From assembly GCA_000231825.2 (NCBI GenBank), contig JH720344.1:140970-159095 (forward strand): 18,126 nucleotides of DNA, in the 5' to 3' direction. Each line of letters opens with the position of its first letter. The stretch's first letter is position 1. The position numbers and the translations under genes are program-made. The DNA is from Tetrahymena elliotti 4EA (Eukaryota > Ciliophora > Oligohymenophorea > Hymenostomatida > Tetrahymenidae). Below the pieces are notes generated by a model. The model was not told the DNA's origin and did not search any database. It saw only the letters and a program-made list of their open reading frames with translations. This document shows positions 1-11,300 of the stretch, in pieces.

Positions 1-2640
1 AGATTAGAGCATTTTGCTAAGCCTAATCATAATCTTTATATGAAAATTAATCTATAGTTCATAAATTAAAATCTATATTCACTCATAAATGTATAATTAA
101 TATAATAACACTGAATTTACTTTAGGTATAGAGTCAAAGTTTAAAGATTAGAGCATGATGCTATGCCAGATCCTAATCCTTATACTCCAATTTCACCAAT
201 TTTATTTGACCTTTTAAAAGATGACAAAAATAAAAATATTTATTAAATAAAAAAGAAAAGATAGAGAAAAAAAAAAAAATTGGAATTAAATCTGAAAAGA
301 ACAAATAAAAATTAATAAAATAATAAAGAAAACAAATATTAAATAAACCAACTCAAATTAGTCAGTAAACAACCCGTAAATTAAAATTTTTATTTAGTAT
401 TTCTATTTTTTCAAAAAACGTATTTCAAATTTGATTTTCAAGTATCAATTTTATATGAAAAATATCAAATTCGAACATCTTGCCAAAACTAAGTTTTTAA
501 TACCTTAATAATGTGGAAGAATGTGATAATCAGTGTTTAAAAATCTAATAGAAAGGGAATTTTTTAATTCAAAAAAAATAAATTTGAAAATTCAAACTCA
601 TATTTCAAATGAAAAAATATCAGATTTTTCTAAAGACTATCATTATTCATTGATAAACACATAATTAATATAGTAGTACTATTTTTACTTTAAGTCTAGA
701 GTCAAAGTTTAGAGGTTAGAGCATTATGCTAAGCCTAATCCTAATCTTTATGCTCCTATTTCACCTATATTATTGTTACTTGAACAAAATTATTAAAAAA
801 ATATTGATAAGAATGTGGAAAAACTAAAAAATTAGAATTAAAAACAAATAAAAACTAAAGAATGAGCAAATAAAACAAATATCAAATAAACTAACCCAAA
901 TTAATTTTTGTTTGGCTCATAAATTAATATCTTTATATTTTATTATGTATAATTAAAAAGGTAACACTGTTTTTACAATAGGTCAAGATACAAAGTCTAG
1001 AAATTAGAGCATTATGCTAAGGAAGATGCTAATCCTTATGCTCCTATGTCATCAATAAAATTAGAACTTTTAAAAAATGATAAAAATAAATATTAATAAA
1101 CAAATATTGAAAAGAATGAGAAAAAAAAGTTTGAATTAAATCTGAAAAGAGAAAGAAAAATGAATGGACAAGTAAAGAAAACAAATATCAAATAAACCAA
1201 CTTAAATTAATCAGTCAGTAAGTAAGTAACTCATAAATTAAAATCTTTATTCATTCATAAATGCATATTTTTATAGTAACATTATTTTTACTTTAGTTTT
1301 AGAGCCAAAGTTTAAAGATTAGAGCATTATGCTAAACCAGATCCTAATCCTTATGCTCCCATTTCACCAATCTTGTTGAAACTTTTACAAATAAATATTG
1401 AATAAAGAGATATTGAAAAGAATGAGAAAACAGAAAAATTTGAATTAAATCTGAAAAGAACTAAAACAAATTAATGAATGAATGAGCAAAGGAAATAAAT
1501 ATCAAATAAACCAACTTAAATCATCAGACAATAGCCCATAAATTAAAATTTTTATTCATTCAAAAATGTATAATTAAAAAAGTAACATAATTTTTACTTT
1601 AGAATTAGAGTCAAATTTTAAAGATTAGAGCATTATGCTAAGCCGGATACTAATCCTTATAATCCCACTTAACCAATTAAATTCGATCTTTTAAAAAATA
1701 ATAAAAATTAATATTTATAAACAAATTTAGAAAGAATGAGAAAAAAATTCAAATTAAATCTGAAAAGAACTAATAAAAATTAATTTGAAGCAAAGGAAAC
1801 AAATATCAATCAAATAAACCAACTCAAAATCATCAATCAGTAGTCAATAAATTAAAATCTTTATTCAGTCAAAAATATAACTATAATAATTTAATAAAAC
1901 TATTTTTACTCTAGTTCAAGAGTTAAAGTTTAAAGATTAGAGCATTATGCTAAGCCAGATCCTAATCCTTGTGCTCCTATTTCACCAATCTTATTGAAGC
2001 TTTTACAAATAAATATTGAATAAAGAGACATTGAAAAGAATGAGAAAACATAAAAATTTGAAAAAATGAATGAATGAATGAGCAAACTAAACAAATATCA
2101 AATAAACCAAGTCATATTCATCAGTCAGTAGCCTATAAATTAAAATCTCTCTTTATTCAAAAATATAATTAATATAGTAAGATTATTTTTACTTTAGATT
2201 TAGAGTCAAAGTTTAAAGGTTAGAGCATTATGCTAAGCCAGATCCTAATCTTTGTGCTCCCATTTCACTAAGTTTATTCTGGCTTTTAAAAAGTTATAAA
2301 AAAAATATTGAGAAGAATGTGAAAAAAGCATAAAAATTAGAATTAAATCTCAAAAGAACAATAAATGAATGAGTGACAAAGAAAACAAATATCAAATAAA
2401 CCAACTCAAATTAGTCAGTCAGTAACCAATAAATTAAAATTCTTATTCATTCAAAAATGCATAACTAATATAAATAGACTATTTTTACTTGAGGTTAAGG
2501 TACAAAGTTTAGAGATTAGAGCATTTTGCTAAGCTTTATACTAATTTTTATGCAGTCATTTCATCAATATTTCTTCCCCTTTTTTTGAAAAATTTACAAA
2601 AATAAATATTGAATAAAGAAATATTGAAAATAATGTGAAA
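1..2640 (+). repeat. Degenerate tandem array of nine ~300 nt units with a coding-like core
   Basis: Nine copies of a core beginning TTAGAGCAT start at 4, 148, 716, 1004, 1319, 1625, 1937, 2220 and 2516. Read with TAA/TAG as Gln, the core gives variants of RVKVQRLEHYAKPDPNPY followed by APISPIL, then a Lys/Glu/Asn-rich stretch. Each unit ends with a more AT-rich tail (consensus around ATAAATTAAAATCTTTATTC) and an acceptor-like TTTTTACTTTAG just before the next core. Differences in the core are often synonymous (CCA/CCT/CCG, CCC/CCT/CCA, TTA/TTG, AAG/AAA). Units 3 to 7 are spaced 288, 315, 306 and 312 nt, all multiples of three, but units 8 and 9 are out of phase and several units carry TGA at AATGAATGAGC. 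It could be an array of duplicated exons, a decayed coding repeat, or a non-coding satellite derived from a gene. The first unit is cut by the window edge, so the array may extend leftwards. Confidence 0.85.
400..640. other. Non-repeat insertion inside unit 2 of the array
   Basis: The second and third cores are 568 nt apart instead of about 300. The sequence follows the unit consensus up to about 398 (AAATTAAAATTTTTATTTAG), departs from it, and rejoins at about 641 (CATTATTCATTGATAAACAC). The intervening 240 nt is not seen in other units and is AT-rich with runs such as TATTTCAAATTTG repeated in diverged form. No element termini or target duplication could be recognised. Confidence 0.5.
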
Positions 2641-2655
2641 AACATAAAAATTTGA

Positions 2656-3003
2656 ATGAAATAAACTCAAAATCACAAAGTAGTTAAATTATTAAAGGAA
2701 TTTAATTTAAAAGTACTGAATTAATTCAAGCTGGTAAAAAGCCAAAGCTTAGAATTCTGTTTTCATGAAAAAAAAATTAATAACTTTACTCCTAGTTAAT
2801 ATGAAGATTTAGGTGAGATGTTAAATTAGAGCTTAGAAACTTTTAATACAAATAAATTAAAATATATTTGTATCTCTAAATAAATTGAAGTACATACATC
2901 ACTGGCCAGTTTAAAATAATTTATATTTTATATTGACATTTATTATGAAAAACTTTTTTTTAGATATCAAGCTGATTATGAATTTTATGAATAATTAATT
3001 TGA
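2656..3003 (+). CDS. Hypothetical protein, or last exon of a gene entering from the left (115 codons)
   Basis: In the ciliate code this frame is open from ATG 2656 to TGA 3001-3003; an upstream TGA at 2653-2655 precludes a simple extension without splicing. The product has the look of a real protein: mixed residues such as TPSQYEDLGEMLNQSLETF near the middle, then a Tyr/Phe-rich end with YQADYEFYEQLI just before the stop. No domain was recognised. It starts in the tail of the ninth repeat unit, so it may be the terminal exon of a plus-strand gene whose earlier exons are the repeated cores. It converges tail-to-tail with the next gene on the minus strand, with 267 nt between the stops. Random open stretches near 100 codons are not rare when TGA is the only stop, so the evidence is the residue composition and position rather than length. 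Function unknown. Confidence 0.5.
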
Positions 3004-3270
3004 AATTAACTTTTTCAAACAAAATTATACAAAAAAATGGATTAAATCTTTTTGTTACTAATTAAATTAAAATATTAAAGGATCAGCAGATAACTCGTTA
3101 TTTGAATGAAGCATTTTTAATTTTTTTAAGTTAAATTTTTTAAAAATAAAGATAAGTAGAGAGTTAGTAATTAAAAATACCTGTATATTACACAAGCACC
3201 AACACATTATAAATAAATAATTTTTAAATTACTTTCATGCTTAAGATATATTTATTGAAACAAATTGAAG
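3004..3270. other. Tail-to-tail 3' intergenic region
   Basis: 267 nt of AT-rich sequence between two converging stop codons. It presumably holds both 3' untranslated ends. No RNA gene or clear hairpin was seen. Confidence 0.6.
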
Positions 3271-6200
3271 TCAAAAACTGTTTAAGATAGTTAAAAAGAC
3301 ACTTTAAGAATCAAAATTTTAGTTAAACCTCAATTTTGTTAATTTATTAATTAAGTCATTCTAATTTTACAAGAGCTCGTATTTTAAATTCAAAGATTAA
3401 TATTATTTTTAGTCATACTAAATCTAATCTTTTAGATGGTAGATAATAAGACATTAAGTCTCAAGCTCTTTTTATTTTGTTATATGCTTAAAGTTAAATA
3501 CATCTCCATTTGATAATAAAAGCAAAATTTTCTTTCTTTTTTTTTAATTAAAATAATTGTTATTGGTATTTTGATAACATTTGTTCTTACTTTTAAATTC
3601 TTTAATTTCACATCTCTTAATTTGTTTTTATGAAATTGATGAAATAATTTCTAAAGAATTTAACTCATAAATATACTCAAGAGATTATTCAAGAGCTTAA
3701 TTAAGATAAATTTATTATTACTATTTTTCTTAATACAAAAAAAACTAATTTCTTAACTCCTAAAGAGAATCTAATATTACACTCCAATGCTCATTCCCCT
3801 AGATAATAGTGTAAGGCATAAATTAACTTATTTGTTTATCAAAAACAATAATTTAAAATCTATCAGTTTTTTTAAGAAAGTCGAATTTTTTGAGGGTATT
3901 TATTATTGACAAGAAATTATACTATCTAAATGTCATATCTAATTCTAAAAGAATTGTTAAATCTATTGTAAAGTTACTCTCTATGTTAATATACTCCTCG
4001 TCTAAAAAATCTTAATTCAATGAATACTCTTTGAAAATTTTAGCTAAAATTTAAATTGTTCTCAATTTTTAAAAGTGATCATAGTGGGTAGATACTTCCA
4101 AGCTTTGAGTTAAATATTCAATAGCCTATAATTTCTTTTTTTTAGCAAGTTCTATCAAACCTATTAAAAACATCTACTTACTTTTAAATGCCTCAAAGAT
4201 TATTAACTTTGTGTTTAGTATTTAAAACTACTTTTTCTTTCTAAATATTTAACCTGAATTATCTTACTCGGAAGAATAAATAGAGATATTGTTTTTAATA
4301 AATAAAAATGATATCTTATCCAAATAATTTGTAAAATTGTCTTATTTTTAAGAAATTTCAATTAATATTTCAGTTATTTCCGAGAATAAAAAAATTTTAA
4401 AAGCATCTGAGAAATCTTCATCATTATTTTAAATAATTTTTTCAACTTATTTAAATAAATTCAGAGATTCTTTTAACAAATATTAAATGTTTTGTTATTA
4501 GAAATCAGATTTAGATTTTTCATTTGTATACATTTTGTAAGATTCAAGTGTTTGAAATAAATTAAAATTATTATCATTACTTTGATTTTCTTCTATAAAT
4601 ATTTGTTAAAATGCAGCACATTTATAACTGTAGGCAAGTGAAAATATTCTTTTGGTAAAAATAATAAGTTAATCTCTTCCATCCTAACCTTATCCTTAAA
4701 GAAACTTTTAATTTAACTAAGCTAAACAGTCAATACCAAGAATATTTAGATTTATTTATAATGCAGATTGAAAGTATTCGGAAGATAAGCTATATTCATA
4801 TTTTAAAAGATGAATGAGCCCTAAGTTAAAATAGCAACGACTTAATCCCGTTTGATTATTAAGCCTTAAAAAGAGGGATTTTGCTTTGGAGAAATGAAAG
4901 AAAGTATTAATACTATCTTAAGATGATATCTAAGATGATTAGATAGAATAGTTAATTACAAACTCCAAATCTTGAAATGCTTTCTTAATAACTTTCATTT
5001 CTAGAAACATAGGCTTTAAGCCTTTCAATATTTTTTTTGTCTCTGTTTCTTCTTTATGATAAATTTATTCATCTTATTCTTCATGTTAACGGTTGGGTAT
5101 AGATGAGTAAATCATGTTTTTACTTTTTGTAATATAAAACTAGGAAGCCTTGTTATTGGTCATAATAGTACGTTGACTTTCTAAGGCTACTTCTTTAATA
5201 GGACTTTCTTCTTCTTATTCTATTTATTCTGTAAATAAGCTTAGTCTAAAAGATTTAAATTGGCTGACAGGAGAATCTGTAATTAACCTATCTTTTAGGC
5301 TTATTATTTTACTAACTTGGTTCTAATTTGGACTTTTTATAGCAAAAGAATCATTTTAGCTTTAAATAGTTTCAGGTGAGTTCGGAGTTTAAGGATACAT
5401 GATCTTAGTTTACCTTTTTTATGAAGTAATCCTAAATTAACTTGGTTAAGATTTCATAACTTCCCTATCATTCTAAGTAGTTAAAGTTCTGCAAGATTAA
5501 TCCTGTTAAAGACTCATTTTTAAAAATTCTGTTAAAAGATCTATTGGCTTCCATATTTAAATGATTTAAAATCTTGTAAAATTAATAATAAATATTATGA
5601 TTGCGATTATTAATGCGATAAAAGATATAAAAATAGGTAATTTAATGTAATTTGGATTCAGTAAATTAAATAGTTTCAAAGACTCTCTTTTATCTTCAAA
5701 CACTCTTGCTGTTAAAACTATAGAAAATGAATAAGGATATTAATTTTCATGGCCTTTGATTTAGCTTGAAATAGGATATATCATGCTTATCCTTTTTTCA
5801 AATAAAAAGTTTTAAAATAATAAATTTATATTAATAAAGCTACCTTTTATCTCCAAATTTAGACCAGTATTAATATAGTTGGTCTAGATTCTCATTTTTT
5901 TCCAAAGAATAATTTCCAGTCTTAATAAAATCTAAAGTTTGATTAATTTGATTAATGAAAGACTCCTTTTCAAATAAACACTCATCTAATTGGTCTTATC
6001 CCGAACAAACAGATGTTAAATTATAGTATTCTAAATCTGGCCAAGAAGTTAAATTCTTGCTATTTAACAAAGGATGTGCAAATACCTTTTATAATAACGA
6101 TTGGATTGGTTTTTAACTAAACATACAAAAAATTTAAAGAAATTACTCTGCTATTTATCTCATGAAGTAAAACAGAGTATGAGTTTTGGCTTAAGGATGA

Positions 6201-7668
6201 TTCAAATAAACTCTCTAGATTTATCATATAAATATCAATACTACTTATACCATAAATTTAATCATTTTCATTTATTTATGTAGAAAGAGTCATAAGTAAA
6301 GCTTTTTCTTAAGAATCAAGATAAGGCTCAAAGAAGAAGTATCCTTAATTTAAAAATAAAAATATTTCAGCATTTTAATTAAAAGTATTTTTAAAATACC
6401 TGGATTTTGAAAAGAAAACTAATACCACTCTCTACACCTAGGGTCATAAGGTTCAATAAAATTATTACCAAGGCAACTCTCATAATCAGAGTCTGTATAG
6501 TTATAGAATCTAATCAAGATGTTAAATTAGTATTAAAAGAAATAAATCAAAAATTTAGATTACCCTGATGGAATTCCATATTAAACAGATGTTTTATCGC
6601 TATTATATATGAATGATAACTGAATCAGTCCTTCAAGTTAAGAGGCATAAAAAGCAGCCTTTCCATAGAAAGAAATGTAATTATTCTTTTTAATAAGGAA
6701 AATAATTCAAATTAAAATATCACATGAACTATTTATTATTAAAGTATGCAGTAGCATTTATAAATGTAAAATTATTTTTTAGGAAAATTATTCAGTGAGC
6801 TTTTGAGCCATTCTTTAGAATAAATTTGATAAAGTTGGATAATAATAGATATTATTTTAATATCAAAAGAATGTTTAGATATCCATAAATTTATAAACTT
6901 TATTGTAGGAGATTAAATCTTAAAATATTGAAATAAATTCTAATTTAATGAATAATATACCATTTGTATAAATTATTGCTATTCTCTTGTGAGTAAATCA
7001 TATTGAAAAACAGATCTAACAAAATATAAATCAACATAGTACTAGCTTTCATTCAATTAGCTATATACATTCTATGGACATTAGTTGAAAATCAATTCTC
7101 TATAAGAACATCTAGTAAAATTAGCCAGCCTATTAACTTTTTTGAAAATTTCATTTAGTAAAATATGAATATGCAATTAAAGATACCTAATAATTATTCA
7201 TTCTGATAATAAGAAATCAGTTTATTAATAACCTTCAAATGTAAATACACCTAATAATTAATATTGCTTTGAAAAGCTCAATAACTATTAAAAAGACTTT
7301 TTAAAAATAAGACAAACTATTTACTTAAGTAAAACTATATCCTTCAATTACTTTTGTAGAATAAATCGAATTCATAAGCATTTACTTTTGAGTAGATAGA
7401 GCCCACTTATCACTATCTGATTCCCTTAATTAAAAAGTAAAAAATATTCGACTTTTGTATTTATAAGCAGCATGACTGATGTAGAAAAAGTTGAATGTAT
7501 TATTTTAGAAAACATAGAATCATATCAAAAATAAGCTTTTAAATGTTAATTTTACCATGCTTCAAGAGCCAACCATAATCTGTGATAAAATATCATTAAA
7601 ACACAAAATACTCCTACGATAACAGCTAGAGAAACTGATAGTGTTAGTTGTATTATTAATTTCTTCAT
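3271..7668 (-). CDS. Transmembrane Cache-TPR-VWA sensor-like protein, copy 1 (9 exons, 1214 aa)
   Basis: Exons on the minus strand: 7556-7668, 7325-7424, 7187-7250, 6961-7136, 6564-6685, 6400-6509, 6147-6343, 5844-6085 and 3271-5791; all introns are GT...AG. The start was chosen because both paralogues begin here with MK-L-I-Q-L just before a hydrophobic anchor (residues ~5-27). Residues ~30-420 are predicted extracellular and include a Cache-type motif PYDPRCREWY (212-221), a Y-L-D followed by LLMTLS (236-249) and V-FAHPLL (295-301). A second span is at 426-444. The cytosolic part has a disordered Ser/Gln linker, a TPR-like helical pair (about 676-725, RCYFNLGLIHL) and a VWA-like domain (about 985-1214). 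VWA marks are a strand ending ELDMTFR, DRFQIIVFD, and KKILLLLSNGD near 1129-1138; both metal-site positions are degenerate. Cache domains bind small ligands or act as sensors, and TPR and VWA are interaction modules, so a receptor or adaptor role is inferred. No catalytic domain is visible. Frame and splicing are strongly supported by the paralogue. Confidence 0.9.
6686..6960 (-). other. Intron 4 of copy 1, longer than its partner
   Basis: A 275 nt GT...AG intron. The same intron in copy 2 is 96 nt. Both lie between the codons for FIQM and the following NN-ISFYGKAAFYAS. The extra sequence is AT-rich and holds no recognised element. Confidence 0.75.
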
Positions 7669-8352
7669 TGATTGATTTTTTGTTTGATAAGTAATCAGAA
7701 TAACAATTTATTTAATTAAAATTTAGTTCTACTTCTAAATCTGCAATTTATTTATTCTTAATTTTTTCTTCTTCATTTTAATACTTCTAATTAATTTTTC
7801 TTTTTTAATTTGTTTTGTCTTTGTAAAATTCTTTTGTATATATTGTAAGGTTATTCTTAATAGAAATAATATATAAGCAAGACTCAAAAAACACACTCAA
7901 TATTTACTTAAATCTTGTTATACATACTAATTCTATTCATCATCTAAAATCCACTTATTTTTCTTAACTTTTTTAAGTTTTTTTCTTTTTCTTTTATAGC
8001 ATCCATTATAATAAAGAGAAAATCAAAAATTAAATAATTAATCATTTCTTTGAAAAAATACAGACCAAAAAAAGAAAAATGAAATTATTACATAACATAA
8101 ATTATTAAAAGTAAATATTTTTCATTCATTATTTAACATTATAATTCCACACCATAAAGAGTGCCAATAGCTTAATTAGAAAAAAGCTAAAAATCATCAG
8201 ATTTATGTTTAGAAATTTATTAAAGAAGATATTTTTTCGAAAATTCTTGATTCAAAATTGTGAAAAATACATTTTAAGCATAAAAAATGAAATAACAGCC
8301 AAAAATAACCAAGGGCCAGTCAGTATTAATAAGATGAAAGGTATTTTAATAT
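7669..8352. other. Intergenic region between the paralogues
   Basis: 684 nt holding the presumed 3' end of copy 2 and the promoter of copy 1. It is AT-rich with pyrimidine-rich stretches (about 7740-7830 and 7960-8000). Just upstream of the copy 1 ATG is a short ATTGATTGATTTTTT run. A short forward standard-code frame that overlaps the end of copy 2 is not supported as a gene. Confidence 0.6.
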
Positions 8353-11300
8353 TCAAAATGAATTTAAGACTGTTAAGAATACATTTTATATATTAAATTT
8401 TTAGGACAACCTCAATTTGGTTAATTTTTAAATGAGATCATTTTTGTTTTACACTAATTCGTATTTGATGTGTTCGTCTTAATAAATTTTTTCTTAGAAG
8501 CTGAATAGAAATTAATCTTTTAAATGATAGATCATAAGTTTTGAGGTTTTACTTAAATTTTGGAGTATTGGATTTTTAAAGCTTTGAAGGTCTCCATCTG
8601 ATAGTACTAGTAATAGCTTTTTCCTTTTTTATATTTTTATTTTATCAAATTGATCGATAGATGTTTATTAGTTATTATTAATTTAAATTTATGTTTAGCA
8701 TTATTGTAGCTAATGTGCTAAGTTAATTGTATTTAACTCATAAATGTAAGCTAAAGATATTTAGAATGCTTATTGTAGAGAAAGCTATTTTGCTGATTCT
8801 TCTTCAAACTAAATAAATTTTTTTCTAATACCTTAAATAGAGTCAATAATGATATTCCAATTATCATTAGTAATTATATGGGTATAAGGGATAAATTAAT
8901 TAACATATTTATTGAAAATTATTATTTAAATTCTATCTTTTTTATTTAAGAAATTGTACTTTTTGAGGCTTTCTAACATTAATAATATGTTAGATTACTT
9001 TTGAGAAGAATCTAATCTCATTAATAATATGAAATCTAAAGGAGCTTAAATATCTGAGTGAAGATATTCTTCATCTAGAAAGTCTTCATCCAAAGAGTAT
9101 TCTTTAAATAATTTAGCTAAAATTTAAATTGTTCTCATCTTTTCAAAATGATCATAATGAGTAACTATTTCTAGACTCTAAGTCAGATATTCTATAGCTT
9201 GCAATTTGTTATTTTTTGCTTTCTCTATAATGCCTTATAAAAACAACTATTTACTCTTAAATGTTTCATATATGATAGGCTTTTAATTAAAATTAACTAA
9301 AGAAATTCTCTTGATATCAGTTTATCTTCTAGTAACTTCTTCATTTGAAATTTAATTTTTAAAAAATAGATTTTGTATTTTTTTCATATAAATAGATAAT
9401 TCTATTTATTTAATATCTTAATAAGATAATATTTCAGCTATTTCTTGATATAAATAAATTTTAAAAGCATCAGAGAAATCTCCATGATAATTTTAAATAA
9501 TTTTTTCAACTTATTTAAATAAATTGAGTGATTCTTTCAACAAAAATTTAAGATTTTATTGTTGAAAGTCTAACTTAGATTTTTAATTTGAATAAATCTT
9601 ATTCAAATGTATGTTTTTTATAAAATTTCCTATTTAATCTTTTTTATCTTCTTCTTATTCTATGTAAATTTGCTAGAAAGCTGCACATTTATTACTGTAT
9701 GCAAGAGAGAAAATTCTTTTTGTCAAAATTATAAGCTAATCTTTTGCATCTTAATCTTAGTTCTAAAGAAGTTTATTGTCTAACTATGATAAGCACTCTA
9801 TACCTATTAAATTTAAATTTATCTAGACAGCAGATTAAAAATATTCAGAGGCTAAGCTGTACTCATATTACAAAAGTTAAATGAGTCCTAAATTAAAATA
9901 ACAACGGCTCAAACAAGTTTGATTATTAAGTCTTAAAAAGAGGGCTTTTGCTTTAGCAAAATGAAAAAGAGCATTTTGATTATTTTTTGAATTTAAATTA
10001 GATTAATGAATAGAATAATTGATAACAAATTCTAAATCTTAAAAGGTTTTCTTTATAACTTTCATTTCTAAAAACATTGGTTTTAGTCCTCTGAGAATTT
10101 TATTTGTACCTTATTCCTCTTCTTCTTCTTCTTCTTCTTCTTCTTTCTTATTTTGAAGGAGCTAAATTTCTTATTAAGTATTAGCATAATTTGACGAAAG
10201 AGAGATTACTCTGCTTCTCTATTGAAATAAAAAAAATTAAGATGTCTTTCTAGCTTATTAGCTTTCTAAACGATCTCTTTATGTTGATTCTTGCAAGAAA
10301 TTCTATTCAGAAACAATAGGAGGTATTTTACTCTAAGGACTCATAACAGGTGATTCCAACCAAGGTTTATCTTTAAAAGTTACTCTTGAAGTCTATTTAT
10401 TCTTATATCTAGCTTAAAATTAATCAGATGAATCAAAATCTTAACAAGAAATTTCAGCATTATCTATTTAATTAGTAAAATTACTTATAGCAAGATTATC
10501 TCTTTTTTAAATATTGTTTTTGTTTGAATAAGATTGCTAAGATTTCTATCTCAATCTAACCTAAACAGTTGGAAGAGTTCTATAATTAAAATCTAAAATT
10601 AAGCTTTTCTATAAAAAATATGTCAGTATTTCAATAGGATACCAGATATATTTCACTTAAAATCTAGCAAAATTAATAATAAATATTATTATTGCTAAGC
10701 TTATGACAATAAAAGAGAATATTAAAGGCAGCCTGATAGAGTTAGAGTCTAATAAATTTAAAAGTTTCAAAGATTCTCTTTTATCTTCAATCACTCTCCC
10801 AGATATTACTATAGAATATGTATAAGGGTATTAGTTCTCATACCCTTTAATAGAGCTTTAAATTGGATATATCATGCTTATTCTTTATTATTAAAATTAT
10901 AAACATTTCAATAAGTTAAATTTTTATAAAAAATAAAATTGAGATAAATTCAAAACTCTAATAAAGATTTATCCTCTTTGAAAATAGGATTTATAATTCC
11001 TATGGTTTAGTTCTTAGGATATATTTAGAGTCTTTTAAATTACATATAAGATGGATGGATGGATATAAAGTAGCTACTCTAAAGATAGCCCAACTACTTA
11101 AACTTTTTCTTAGGTTAAGTTAATATTATTATGGGATATCTTCAGTGTTTTTGATAACAAACCAAATATAGAAAAATGATAACTCTAATAATAATCCCAA
11201 AAATTAAACAGAATTTTATTTATTTTCAAAGCTTAGGTAAAATGGGGTGGGTATCTTTATAGCCAATATCATTTACTAAATTAGAATTATGGATAGATAT

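Noticed and set aside
700..2520. Regular exon-intron array with a GT donor in each tail
   Set aside because: The acceptor-like TTTTTACTTTAG is common, but unit 5 (around 1525-1535) has no GT donor at the matching position and exon phases do not agree, so a uniform splice model fails.
1..2640. CRISPR-like array reading of the repeats
   Set aside because: Units are about 300 nt, spacers are themselves homologous, and the genome is eukaryotic.
6101..6283. 60-residue forward frame
   Set aside because: Antisense to exons 7 and 8 and intron 7 of copy 1; standard-code shadow.
8205..8396. 63-residue forward frame
   Set aside because: Overlaps the C-terminal end of copy 2 on the other strand and has no recognisable content.
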